64,000 nt of DNA from Paenibacillus_AB hodogayensis (GTDB lineage Bacteria > Bacillota > Bacilli > Paenibacillales > NBRC-103111), in assembly GCF_039536325.1 (NCBI RefSeq), contig NZ_BAAAYO010000002.1:372001-436000 (forward strand). Reading direction: 5' to 3'. Below the pieces are notes generated by a model. It did no database searches. It saw only the letters and a list, made by a program, of their open reading frames with translations, and was not told the origin of the DNA. The position numbers and the translations under genes are program-made. The first letter of the stretch is position 1. Every line of letters starts with the position of its first letter. Positions 54,114 through 62,414 of this stretch are shown piece after piece.

Positions 54114-54892
54114 ACGCTTTGTTCCCCTCTCTCCATCGCCTGAACCGTGCGCACGAGCCAGCCGGATACGCTATCCGCGATCGTCTGCACATACAAGCGC
54201 CCCTTGTCCGCAGTCGCCCGCACAGGCGCGTCCGTGAAGCCGTCACAGCCGGTCAGCTCGCCGTGCCTTCCTACAAACGCCCCGGCAGGACCGGCGAAGA
54301 TCCAATCCCGTTCCGGATGGGACGTACCGATCCGGTCTTCGCGCACGAGCTCCGGAGCCAGCGCCATCACCGCCGAGGTTTCGAACCCGCCGGCATGGCC
54401 CGGCACTGGTCCTACCTCGCTTGCCTCGATATGCTGGAGGCTTTCGCGCGCCAGCGACCAATACGATGCAGCTGCCGTCCAGATCGGATGACGGACGGCC
54501 AGATCGTTAGCGACCTGCTGCATCATCGGTTCGTTGCCGCCATGGCCGTTCAGGAAAATGATTTTGCGGAAGCCGTCCTTCACCAGGCTTTCCCCGATAT
54601 CCCTCAGCACCTGGAAGTATGTCATCGGAGAGAGCGAGATCGTGCCTCCGAACGATAAATGATGCTCGGAGCAGCCAATCGGCAGGACCGGCGCCAGCAG
54701 CAGCGGCACCTCGGCCCCGGCGCCGCGGACCGCTAGTTCCGCCACGCGGCCGGCAATCAGCGTGTCGGTATGCACCGGAAGATGCGGACCGTGCTGTTCG
54801 GTGGCAGCCAGCGCAACGAGGACCGCTCCCCCGTTCCGGGCAAATTCGCCGATTTCCTCGCGCGTATGTTCATGCATCCAAATCGATTTCAT
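54110..54892 (-). CDS. Creatininase-family amidohydrolase
   Basis: A 260-residue creatinine amidohydrolase/FAPy deformylase-type enzyme: metal-binding ATEQHGPHLPVHTDT (Glu32, His34, Asp43), FGGTISLSPMTY, FLNGHGGNEPM (about 112-122) and GHAGGFETSAVM with the conserved Glu. The set of ligands is complete. Sits between an SDR gene (4-bp overlap) and the unknown gene (4-bp overlap). Members open cyclic amides; the substrate here is not readable. Confidence 0.92.
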   Translation of the reverse strand: MKSIWMHEHTREEIGEFARNGGAVLVALAATEQHGPHLPVHTDTLIAGRVAELAVRGAGAEVPLLLAPVLPIGCSEHHLSFGGTISLSPMTYFQVLRDIGESLVKDGFRKIIFLNGHGGNEPMMQQVANDLAVRHPIWTAAASYWSLARESLQHIEASEVGPVPGHAGGFETSAVMALAPELVREDRIGTSHPERDWIFAGPAGAFVGRHGELTGCDGFTDAPVRATADKGRLYVQTIADSVSGWLVRTVQAMERGEQSV

Positions 54893-55635
54893 AAGTGGAA
54901 CCCCCCGTCGACGGTATAAAGCGATCCCGTCACATAAGAAGCGGCGTCGGAAAGCAGGAAAGCCGCCACCTGATTAATCTCGTCGGCTCTGCCACTGCGG
55001 CCGAGCAGCGTCTCCTTGCCGATCGATTCCCGCTGGGCGTCCGACATCGACGCGAGCCGCTCATCGGACTTGAAATCTCCCGGCAGCAACGCGTTCGCCC
55101 GAATGTTGGAGTCTGCGTAATCCTTGGCGATGACACGCGTCAGTTGATTGACGCCCGCCTTGGCCGCCCCGTAGCTGGCGCAGCCGCTCTTCGGTATATG
55201 GCTGAGCACCGACGACGTATTGACGATAGAGCCGCCTCCAGAGCGAATCATTAGCGGTAACGCGTATTTGCAGCATAAAAACGTACTGGTCAACGTTCCG
55301 GTCATCGTTTCTTCCCATTCTTCGAGCGACAGCTGCAGAATGGGCTTCCATACGTTCTTGTACGCATTGCAATACAGACCGTCCAGCCGTCCGAAGCTGC
55401 GCTCGGTCTCCTCCATAAGCGCTTTCACCTGATTCTCGTCCGCCGCATCGGACTGAATGAACCGAAACCGGTCTTCTCCGTATTGTTCCTTTAAAGCCGC
55501 AACGCGAGGCGCTTGTTCAATCGGAACGACATCGCTCGCCATCACGTTCGCCCCCAGTCCGAGAAACATCGGTACGGCGGAACGCCCTAGCTGGCCGAGC
55601 GCTCCGGTGATGAGAATCGTTTTCTCTTGAAGCAT
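54889..55635 (-). CDS. Short-chain dehydrogenase/reductase (SDR)
   Basis: A 248-residue classical SDR: cofactor loop TGALGQLGRS (about residues 10-19), catalytic Ser141/142, Tyr155, Lys159 (SYGAAKAG), PGDF after the active site and the C-terminal YVTGSLYTVDGGFHL. Asp in ASDVVP after strand 2 suggests NAD(H). ATG 55635 is six bases after GGAG; GTG 55647 is an alternative. First gene of a four-gene operon, probably oxidising a hydroxyl group of the creatininase substrate. Confidence 0.92.
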   Translation of the reverse strand: MLQEKTILITGALGQLGRSAVPMFLGLGANVMASDVVPIEQAPRVAALKEQYGEDRFRFIQSDAADENQVKALMEETERSFGRLDGLYCNAYKNVWKPILQLSLEEWEETMTGTLTSTFLCCKYALPLMIRSGGGSIVNTSSVLSHIPKSGCASYGAAKAGVNQLTRVIAKDYADSNIRANALLPGDFKSDERLASMSDAQRESIGKETLLGRSGRADEINQVAAFLLSDAASYVTGSLYTVDGGFHL

Positions 55636-56333
55636 GCTTCGCTCCACCCCTATCCACGCTTCTATTGTTCCTTCTACTGCTTGGCGCCCGATCCCCGGAT
55701 CGTCCCGAATCGGTTCGCCGGATCCGCTTCACCCATACGAGCGGCTGCACGGATCGTCCGCTCACGACTCCATGGTAACGCGGAAGGTCGAATATTTCAA
55801 CATATTTTTCATATTTATAAATCTTATTTGTATATACGAAAATGATTCCTCCTATTCCCGTAACTCCTCTCGGATCGAAACCGAATCTCAAGCTTTTTAA
55901 AAGGGACGTCAAAAAGCCCCCACCATAAATAACGGAAGGAGCAGGAACGCTCACAAACATCCTTTATACCAGATATGGCCGGATCGTCCAACGATACCCG
56001 GCGTCCTTCGCGAGCGGAGACGTAACAAGCCAATACCATGCGCAGCGAGGTGCGGTCTTCTTCCGCCGTGGCCAGCTTCGTCCTCGCTGCGTAAGAAACG
56101 CGCCAAAGGAGCGGTCAGACCGCCGATGCGAAACCGCTGGTTCGGCGGTCTGGCCCATTCGCTTGCTATCCAACCGTCTCGGTCCGGATCGAACCGTTTC
56201 AATCCGACGCCGCCTCTCAGCCGTAGCGTACGGCTCCAGCCCGAAGGATTCCTTTACCTTGTCCAGTCTGGCCGCATTGTGATACTAGCCGGCGATGACG
56301 TGAACGCCATGGTCTTCCTGCCTCCAAACGTCG
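55636..56333. other. Gene-poor stretch (698 bp) before the CRISPR array
   Basis: No gene with a convincing RBS or recognisable product. It contains an AT-rich patch at about 55795-55850 that could hold the SDR operon promoter. The open frames on either strand between 55950 and 56330 are Arg/Ser-rich and look like non-coding sequence or remnants. GTTTCAATCC at 56197-56206 repeats the first ten bases of the CRISPR repeat but nothing more. Confidence 0.5.
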
Positions 56334-56701
56334 CCATAAGTTCACTCACTCCATACGGAGTGCTCTTAACGTAACTTATTGTCTTCAGTAAAGTGTTTTG
56401 TTTCAATCCACGCACTCCATACGGAGTGCGACGATCATCGCGAGCGGATCGGCCCCGCCATATGGGTTTCAATCCACGCACTCCATACGGAGTGCGACAC
56501 CGGAATATGACGGTAGCTTTCCTTCCCAAAAGTTTCAATCCACGCACTCCATACGGAGTGCGACGAGCTCCGTCGCGATCTTGTCGAACTGGTTCGTGTT
56601 TCAATCCAGGCATTCCATACGGAGTGCGACCGGAGCGCCCGTACCATCAATGACAATGTGGTACAAACGTTTCAATCCAGGCATTCCATACGGAGTGCGA
56701 C
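56334..56701 (-). CRISPR. Type I-C-like CRISPR array, five repeats plus one degenerate
   Basis: The 33-bp repeat occurs at 56400-56432, 56466-56498, 56532-56564, 56598-56630 and 56669-56701; read on the minus strand it starts GTCGCACTCCGTATGG and ends GTGGATTGAAAC, the I-C form. A degenerate unit at 56334-56366 keeps only the palindromic core CACTCCATACGGAGTGC. Spacers are 33, 33, 33, 33 and 38 nt. The two right-hand repeats share two substitutions. The degenerate end on the left and the AT-rich flank on the right put the leader at the high-coordinate side. No cas genes in the window. Confidence 0.97.
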
Positions 56702-56982
56702 AGCGAAAAAGGTCACATCAATGCCTAATTCGCATGAAAAATAACAAGTATCAAGAGAATCAATCGAAAACAAACATAAATCCAAACTTGACTTTTTTAG
56801 ACTCCGCTTAAAAACGACTAAATCCGACAAAAACTGAGGTGCGAAGGAACCGGGATTTTTATGGGAGCTTCCCATTCGCACCGCCGCAAATACAGCACCA
56901 TCCATCCCATTCTCACGAATGATATGGCCAGCAGCAAAGCGCTTGCGTACAAAAACCAAATCCGATATAGAAAGAAACCTCT
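56702..56982 (-). promoter_or_regulatory. Probable CRISPR leader
   Basis: AT-rich 281-bp stretch next to the right-hand repeat, ending at the stop codon of the IclR gene. On the minus strand it runs into the first full repeat with the sequence ...GACCTTTTTCGCT. No gene seen. Leader function is inferred from position and composition. Confidence 0.6.
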
Positions 56983-57783
56983 TCAATTTTGACAATATAC
57001 CCGATAAGTCAGCTCCCGACATCCTTGCCGGACCCATTCCTTGGCGCGGCTCCAACTTTCAGCGGAAATACGCCCAGTCGGAATGGAAATGCTGATCGAC
57101 GCCACGATGTTTCCTTCCGGGTCGTAGATCGGACCGGCGATACAGTGCACGTCGCTAACCGTCTCGCCCATATTGAACGCGACGCCATCCTTGCGCGCCT
57201 CCTCCAACTGGGCCAGCAGCGCGTCGACCGACGCTATCGTATTCGGCGTCAGCGGCTTTAACTCGCCCGACGGGTACATCTCGCGGATTTCCGCTTCCGT
57301 GCAGTTGCACAGCAGCATTTTCCCTGAAGCGCTGGCGTACAGCGGCAGCGTCTTGGCAAACTGCGTGGTAAAGCGCAGCGGCGCGGGAATTTGCTTCTCC
57401 GCGATGTAGATCAATTGATCGCCTCCGCGCACGCCCAGAAATACCGTCTCGTTCAGATTGTCGACGATTTTATCGGCGACCCGGTAAAACTCCGAAATCA
57501 GGCTTGTGCTGCCCATGTAGCGCGTGCGGATTTCAAATATTTTGTAGCCCAGCCGAAACAGCTTCCCCGAACGATCCGTCTCCAGGTAGCCGCGGGCAAG
57601 CATATTCTGCACCAGCATATAGGCGCTGCTCGTCGGCATGTCCAGTTTGTTGGCGATATCCGTAATATTGTAGCCGTCCAGTTCATCGGCAAACAGCTCC
57701 AAAATATCCAATACGCGGTCGGCCGACTTGACTTTATGCACCTTATTGTCCAAAGCATCCAAACCTTTCGAAAATAAATTCAC
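56983..57783 (-). CDS. IclR-family transcriptional regulator
   Basis: A 266-residue regulator: N-terminal winged HTH (about 20-80, ADRVLDILELFADELDGYN, ITDIANKLDMPTSSAYMLVQNML) and a C-terminal effector domain (about 95-262; LNETVFLGVRGGDQLIYIAE, GKMLLCNCTEAEI, VSDVHCIAGPIYD). The start is uncertain: GTG 57783 is the longest frame without a site; TTG 57753 has AAAGG at about ten bases. Could control the nearby SDR-creatininase operon across the CRISPR array, but no shared site was found. Confidence 0.9.
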   Translation of the reverse strand: MNLFSKGLDALDNKVHKVKSADRVLDILELFADELDGYNITDIANKLDMPTSSAYMLVQNMLARGYLETDRSGKLFRLGYKIFEIRTRYMGSTSLISEFYRVADKIVDNLNETVFLGVRGGDQLIYIAEKQIPAPLRFTTQFAKTLPLYASASGKMLLCNCTEAEIREMYPSGELKPLTPNTIASVDALLAQLEEARKDGVAFNMGETVSDVHCIAGPIYDPEGNIVASISISIPTGRISAESWSRAKEWVRQGCRELTYRVYCQN

Positions 57784-57828
57784 ATATATGAATAAGTCTA
57801 GTCGAGATTCCCCTTAGTTGCAAGCATT

Positions 57829-57856
57829 AAAAAAACCGGCTCACGAAGAACCGGTT
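57829..57856 (-). terminator. Terminator behind cysteine synthase
   Basis: On the minus strand AACCGG (57856-57851), loop, CCGGTT (57839-57834) followed by TTTTTT. The rest of 57857-57979 is non-coding with no further signal. Confidence 0.85.
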
Positions 57857-57979
57857 TCCGAGATCAAGCTTCAGGGTTTGTACAAAGCCAGAACCAATTC
57901 TGCACATTCGGAAAGGTACGACCTTTTGCGTTGCAAAGGTTTGGGCCCTTCAGGAATCGGGTTAAGATCTGACTTTGTA

Positions 57980-58912
57980 CTAGCCGAATATGTTCATGCT
58001 CAAATACCGTTCGCCCGTATCCGGGGCGATGCACAGTACGCGCTTGCCTTTGCCCAACTTCTTGGCGACCTGCAGCGCCGTCCATACCGTAGCACCAGCC
58101 GAAGGCCCGACCAGAATGCCCTCGCGGGCGGCCAACTCCTGAGTCGTGCGAATCGCATCCTCGTCGGCCACCTGGACGATCTCGTCGTAGATGTCCGTAT
58201 TGAGAATCTTCGGAATGAAGCCAGGGCTTGTTCCGACCAGCTTATGCGGGCCCGGTTGTCCGCCGGACAGCACCGGCGAGCCCTTCGGCTCGACGACGTA
58301 AATGCGCAGGTCCGGAAGATGCTCGCGCAGCGCTTCGCCGGTTCCGGTAATCGTCCCGCCCGTTCCGGACGATGCAACAAAAGCGTCGAGCCGGCCTTCC
58401 GTCTGCTCGAGGATCTCAAGCGCCGTCGTGACCCGATGGATATCCGGGTTGGCCGGATTTTCGAACTGCTGAGGAATAAAGCTGCCCGGGATTTGCGCTT
58501 GAAGCTCGACCGCCTTGGCGATTGCTCCTGGCATCCGCTGAGCGGCGGGAGTCAGCACGACTTCGGCCCCGTATGCCTTCAAAATATTGATCCGTTCCTT
58601 GGACATGTTGTCCGGCATGATCAGGATGGCACGATAGCCCTTGGCCGCCGCGTTCATCGCCAGCCCGATACCGGTATTGCCGCTTGTCGGTTCGATAATG
58701 GTCGCGCCCGGAAGCAGCCGGCCGTCCTTCTCCGCCTGTTCGATCAAATTGAATGCCGCCCGGTCCTTGACGCTGCGGCTCGGATTGAAGTATTCCAGCT
58801 TGACGTAAACTTCGGCATCGTTTTCTCCGACCAGCCGGTTTATTCGTACCGCCGGAGTGTCTCCGATCAGCTCGGTGACGCTCTGCACCATCTTTTTGCT
58901 CATTTCGCTCAC
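57980..58912 (-). CDS. cysK: Cysteine synthase (O-acetylserine sulfhydrylase)
   Basis: A 310-residue PLP enzyme making cysteine from O-acetylserine and sulfide. PLP Lys49 in PSRSVKDRAA, phosphate/substrate loop PTSGNTGIGLA, SSGTGGTITGTG, and C-terminal PDTGERYLSM. These are all CysK motifs. GTG 58912 and ATG 58903 are both possible after AAAGGGG. Its own terminator follows. Paralogues such as CysM or YtkP cannot be excluded from motifs alone. Confidence 0.93.
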   Translation of the reverse strand: MSEMSKKMVQSVTELIGDTPAVRINRLVGENDAEVYVKLEYFNPSRSVKDRAAFNLIEQAEKDGRLLPGATIIEPTSGNTGIGLAMNAAAKGYRAILIMPDNMSKERINILKAYGAEVVLTPAAQRMPGAIAKAVELQAQIPGSFIPQQFENPANPDIHRVTTALEILEQTEGRLDAFVASSGTGGTITGTGEALREHLPDLRIYVVEPKGSPVLSGGQPGPHKLVGTSPGFIPKILNTDIYDEIVQVADEDAIRTTQELAAREGILVGPSAGATVWTALQVAKKLGKGKRVLCIAPDTGERYLSMNIFG

Positions 58913-58963
58913 GTACCCCTTTGCCTTGATGTACGTCCATTATACCATAAATTCATGGTAACG

Positions 58964-60301
58964 TTATCGGATTTTATCCGATTGGACAGCGACCGGGTTA
59001 AGTCTGCGGCGCATAAACGCCCAAGCGAGCAAAGGGGAACTGCCGATTCCGAGCAGCAGCCAGCTAATCGCGGCGGGAGCGGTCGTACGGGTGACGACCG
59101 CGATAAATACGATCGTGCCGACCATCCGACCGACGTTCAGACCCAGCTCGCGCAGCACGACATACTCCACGCGATGCTCCGCGCTCTCACGGTCCCGGCC
59201 GATCAGATCGAATACCGAAGAGGTCATCGGCACGATGAACAATGGGATGAACAATGCCGTCCCAATGCCGAACAGCAGCAGAGTGGGGTAGCTGACGCTC
59301 CAGAAAAAGGGCACGATCACGACGATCATCGCGGCAACGCCGACGAGCATGCCCCAGCTTCGGTAAGCCGGCTTCAACCACTTGCCGGCCGCATAAAAAC
59401 TGACGAGCGCAACCGCCGAGCTGACGAAGGAAAAGGTGCCGATCCGCAGCTCGCTTTGAGTAGCGATATAAACCATTAACCCGATTAAGAAGCCGAATAC
59501 GCCTTCCCGCACGCCCTGGGCCATCAACGCCAGGAAAACCGGCCTCCACGGGCTGCCTGCCTTCAGCAGCATCCGGTAGCCATGCGTCCATTCGTACCGG
59601 CCCGACACTTTCCGCTTGCGCAGAAAAAAGCTCACGATGACTCCGCCGACAAAAATGCCGAGCGAGATGGCGAAGATGAGCCGGTACCCGCTCGTATCCG
59701 GCATCCGGGTAATCAGCCAGCCGGAGATCCACGGGGCGATCATGCCTGCCCCCGAGCCGAGCAAGCCGGACCAGCCGTTGAACCGGTCACGGTTATCCGC
59801 CGACGTTACTTCGAAATAAACCACATTAAACGATAACCAGAATAGCCCGGACGAAATGCCCTGCACGATGCCTAGCAGCCATACGTAATAGACCGCCTGC
59901 TGCTGAAGCAGCAGCACGAGCATGTAGAACAATGCGGCGACGGCTACCCCCAGCCGCAGGCTGACCATTTTGTTGTGCTCCTTCACCCATTTCCCGGCGA
60001 GCCAGAACGTCAGCCCCATCGTCACCTGATGGGCGAAGGCGAACCAGCCGATCAGGGCGAAATCATTTTTTGCTTTCCATAAATACACGTTCACGAATGT
60101 TCCGGATAACGCATTGGCTGCGGCGAACAGGCCGTTGACCAACAACAGAAGCCACGTCTGCGCATCGAAGCGGGCAGGGTGACCGCCTCCGGTACGTCGA
60201 TCGCCTTCGCCTTCAGCCGATTCCCGCGCAGAGAGGCCTCCGAAGCCCGTTCGCGCTCCGCGGACAGCCGCATTCCCGAAACGTTGTTTGTCCTGCTGCA
60301 T
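58964..60301 (-). CDS. MFS transporter
   Basis: A 445-residue major facilitator with 12 TM helices after a soluble, Arg/Gly-rich N-terminus of about 45 residues (to DAQTWLLLLVNGLFAAANALSG). WKAKNDFALIGW, GKWVKEHNK (helix 2-3 loop) and FNVVYFEVTSADNRDRFNG are seen. ATG 60301 after AGGTGAGGG. This family of Bacillota carriers has no assigned substrate that I know. It lies 51 bp upstream of cysK. Confidence 0.87.
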   Translation of the reverse strand: MQQDKQRFGNAAVRGARTGFGGLSARESAEGEGDRRTGGGHPARFDAQTWLLLLVNGLFAAANALSGTFVNVYLWKAKNDFALIGWFAFAHQVTMGLTFWLAGKWVKEHNKMVSLRLGVAVAALFYMLVLLLQQQAVYYVWLLGIVQGISSGLFWLSFNVVYFEVTSADNRDRFNGWSGLLGSGAGMIAPWISGWLITRMPDTSGYRLIFAISLGIFVGGVIVSFFLRKRKVSGRYEWTHGYRMLLKAGSPWRPVFLALMAQGVREGVFGFLIGLMVYIATQSELRIGTFSFVSSAVALVSFYAAGKWLKPAYRSWGMLVGVAAMIVVIVPFFWSVSYPTLLLFGIGTALFIPLFIVPMTSSVFDLIGRDRESAEHRVEYVVLRELGLNVGRMVGTIVFIAVVTRTTAPAAISWLLLGIGSSPLLAWAFMRRRLNPVAVQSDKIR

Positions 60302-60413
60302 GTCCCTCACCTGTATGCTGAATTTGCCACCGAGATACGGTTCATGCCGCAAACTCCAATGGTTGTAAAGTCGCAAGCCTTCTTAACGTTCCCCACTTCC
60401 CGCGAAAAATGCC

Positions 60414-60449
60414 AAAAACCCCCGAAGCCGTAAAACAAGCCTCAGGGGT
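60414..60449 (-). terminator. Terminator of the PspA operon
   Basis: On the minus strand ACCCCTGAGGC, loop, GCTTCGGGGGT followed by TTTTT, 39 bases after the stop of the zinc-ribbon gene. Confidence 0.85.
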
Positions 60450-60487
60450 GAAACAAAACCATTGGAATTTGCCAAGCACGCAAATAC

Positions 60488-60961
60488 TCAGCCTTCCTCG
60501 TTATGCGGGCGCGACCATTCGCTGACCAGCCGCATCCGATCTTCGTCGGACAAGGAGTGATGAACCTGGAAGCAGGAAGGACATACAAACATATGCAGGC
60601 GGAACGGCGGTTTAATAAAAGCGGGAGCCGGTCCGTTTGGAATGAACGGCGTGAAGCGCTCGTCCTCGACCAGAACGTTCCCGGCCAGCACCATTTCTTC
60701 CTGGCAGCGGGCGCATTCCATGCTGTCCTCTTGCTGCTCCAGCCTTTTCTTGATCGCCAGCCCGTAGCTGTTCAGCTCCGTTAGTTCGTCGCCGTCCTCG
60801 GTTAGCTCCAGCTCGTCGCCTTCCAGATGAACGCGCAGGCTGCGGTAATCGTTCAATTCATTAAAGCAGTGCGGGCAGGAGTCCTCGGGCCCGATCTCCT
60901 CGTCCCATACAATTTCCGTCTGGCACCACGGACAAACCGTGGCCGATTCCTTGTCGCTCAT
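60488..60961 (-). CDS. Zinc-ribbon protein in the PspA operon
   Basis: A 157-residue acidic soluble protein with two Cys4-type zinc sites: CPWC (about 10) with CPHC (about 29), and CARC (about 82) with CPSC (about 127). Between them lies an acidic, helical stretch ELELTEDGDELTELN. ATG 60961 is seven bases after GGAGG; ATG 60979 upstream would overlap the small TM gene. Function unknown; position suggests a role in the envelope-stress module. Confidence 0.8.
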   Translation of the reverse strand: MSDKESATVCPWCQTEIVWDEEIGPEDSCPHCFNELNDYRSLRVHLEGDELELTEDGDELTELNSYGLAIKKRLEQQEDSMECARCQEEMVLAGNVLVEDERFTPFIPNGPAPAFIKPPFRLHMFVCPSCFQVHHSLSDEDRMRLVSEWSRPHNEEG

Positions 60962-60975
60962 GACCATTCCTCCGT

Positions 60976-61059
60976 TCAAGCGTTATTAACGAAATAATAA
61001 ACGCCCACAGCCAGAAACGCAAGCGCGACGATCAGCAGCGTTCCCCATAAATATTTCAT
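60976..61059 (-). CDS. 27-residue single-pass membrane peptide
   Basis: ATG 61059 to TGA 60976 encodes MKYLWGTLLIVALAFLAVGV then YYFVNNA: one TM helix with a Lys at the cytosolic end. It starts one base after the stop of the DUF350 gene, and its stop lies just before the RBS of the zinc-ribbon gene, so it fills the gap of a tightly packed operon. RBS GGAGCGAG is within the preceding gene. Too short for usual gene calling; the packing and clean hydrophobic design support it. Confidence 0.65.
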   Translation of the reverse strand: MKYLWGTLLIVALAFLAVGVYYFVNNA

Positions 61060-61060
61060 A

Positions 61061-61480
61061 TCAGGTCACGCTCGCTCCGACCACGTATGAAATCGATACG
61101 GACAACACCATGGACAGCAGCCCGACAGCCTTGTTGTCCTTCTGAATTTCTTCGTCGATTTTGAATACCGGGGTCAAAAATTCGAAAATAAAATAAGCCA
61201 CCAGCAGCAGCACGAAACCAAAGCTCGCCCACAAGATCGAATGCAAAATGGTATCGTTGTTCAAGATAGAGAAACGGAAAATGTTGCAGATACCGAATAT
61301 TTTACCGCCTATAGCCATCGCCACGGAGATGTTGCCTTTCTTGATTTCCGCCCAATCGTTGTAGCGGGTGACAAACTCGAATATCGCCAAAAAAACAATA
61401 AGCGCCAAGATGGCGATCGAGAAAAAAGCGAGCGTTTCCAAATAAGGGTTCGACAACAGTACATCCACCTCTTCATTCAT
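61061..61480 (-). CDS. DUF350 membrane protein
   Basis: A 139-residue protein with four TM segments (TLAFFSIAILALIVFLAIF, AMAIGGKIFGICNIF, ILWASFGFVLLLVAYFIF, LLSMVLSVSISYVV) and the DUF350 motif EIKKGNISVAMAIGGKIFG. In other bacteria DUF350 proteins accompany PspA-like or spermidine-synthase-like genes; here the next upstream gene is pspA. Its RBS AAAGGAGG supports ATG 61480. Confidence 0.9.
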   Translation of the reverse strand: MNEEVDVLLSNPYLETLAFFSIAILALIVFLAIFEFVTRYNDWAEIKKGNISVAMAIGGKIFGICNIFRFSILNNDTILHSILWASFGFVLLLVAYFIFEFLTPVFKIDEEIQKDNKAVGLLSMVLSVSISYVVGASVT

Positions 61481-61536
61481 CTGATTCAGCCTCCTTTACG
61501 GGAAAATGGCTGAAAGAGACCGCCGAACATGGCGAA

Positions 61537-61559
61537 GATCGGCCCGGTTCGGGCCGATC
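61537..61559 (-). other. Hairpin between pspA and DUF350 genes
   Basis: GATCGGCCC and GGGCCGATC form a perfect 9-bp stem with a five-base loop; no T run. It could stabilise the pspA 3' end and lower expression of the downstream genes. Confidence 0.55.
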
Positions 61560-61598
61560 CCGCTTCTGTTCCAATTCCGCCGTCTCTTTGTTTCCTGA

Positions 61599-62288
61599 TT
61601 AGTCCAAAACGCGCTGTTTTTTGGCAGCCAATTGGGCTTTCATCACCGCGAGCTCGTCTTCCACGCCGCCGCCGTTTTTGTCCAGTTGGGCCAGTTCGTC
61701 GTCGAGCGTACGGTTCGAGCTGCGAATATCCTTGCTCGCTTCCGCTTCGGCTTCCATTTGCAGCACTTTTTCCGTCATGCGGTCGAAGCCTTTGGTCGCA
61801 TTGTCCGTACCGAAGCCGCTCATCGCCTGGTTGATTTGCTTTTGCGCTTTCGCCGACTCGGCGCGGGCGATCAGCAAGTCCTTCTTGTTCTTCATCTTGC
61901 CGAACTCGTCTTTCATCTCGCTCAGCTGACCGCGAAGCTGGTCGGCGTTTGCCTTGGCGATGTCGTATTGACGCTTGTATTCGTCGTAACGGGTTTGCTG
62001 CTCTTTCTTATCCTGCAGCGCCTTGCGGGCCAATTCCTCGTTGCCTTGCTCCAGCGCCTTCATCGCTTGCTCGCCGCGGCGGTTGACCATATCCTCGGCT
62101 TCTTCCGTTTGCTGCTTGAATTTTTTCTCAATAGCGATTTGCTTCGCTACCGCGCTTTCGGCTTCCAGAATGTCCTCTTCCATATCGCGCAAAAACTGGT
62201 TCAGCATTTTAACCGGATCTTCGGCTTTGTCAAGCAGATCGTTGATCGAAGCCACAGTCAGGTCGCGAAGTCTTTTGAAAATTCCCAT
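61599..62288 (-). CDS. pspA: PspA/IM30 (ESCRT-III-like) membrane-repair protein
   Basis: A 229-residue protein. The N-terminal amphipathic helix GIFKRLRDLTVASINDLLDKAEDP binds membrane, followed by a long coiled coil (about 30-180, MLNQFLRDMEEDILEAE, KKEQQTRYDEYKRQY) and a C-terminal DELAQLDKNGGG-VEDELAVMKAQLA. This is the Bacillota LiaH/PspA type. ATG 62288 after GAGGAGG. It is preceded by a sigma-W-type promoter, as for B. subtilis pspA. It heads a four-gene operon. Confidence 0.95.
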   Translation of the reverse strand: MGIFKRLRDLTVASINDLLDKAEDPVKMLNQFLRDMEEDILEAESAVAKQIAIEKKFKQQTEEAEDMVNRRGEQAMKALEQGNEELARKALQDKKEQQTRYDEYKRQYDIAKANADQLRGQLSEMKDEFGKMKNKKDLLIARAESAKAQKQINQAMSGFGTDNATKGFDRMTEKVLQMEAEAEASKDIRSSNRTLDDELAQLDKNGGGVEDELAVMKAQLAAKKQRVLD

Positions 62289-62370
62289 TGTCAGGTTCCT
62301 CCTCGGTATTGGGTTCGTTCATAACTTCCAATTGGATAACCAACGCTTTGTTGTGTTCACATCCATTTCA

Positions 62371-62396
62371 TACGCAGACCGAACCAAGAAGTTTCA
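62371..62396 (-). promoter_or_regulatory. Sigma-W-type ECF promoter of pspA
   Basis: On the minus strand TGAAAC (62396-62391), exactly 16 bp and CGTA (62374-62371): the TGAAAC-N16-CGTA form known for B. subtilis sigma-W. It is about 80 bp upstream of pspA and just downstream of the TPR gene's stop. Confidence 0.85.
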
Positions 62397-62414
62397 AAAC
62401 GGGATTCGCTTTTT

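Noticed and set aside
55951..56202. 83-codon minus-strand frame as transposase or cas remnant
   Set aside because: No RBS, no motif of any transposase or Cas protein, and biased Arg/Gly composition.
56197..56206. GTTTCAATCC upstream of the array as another degenerate repeat
   Set aside because: Only ten bases match and the palindromic core is absent; too little to extend the array.
56254..56613. 119-codon frame with repeated RTPYGVRGLK
   Set aside because: It is a translation of the CRISPR repeats, not a protein gene.
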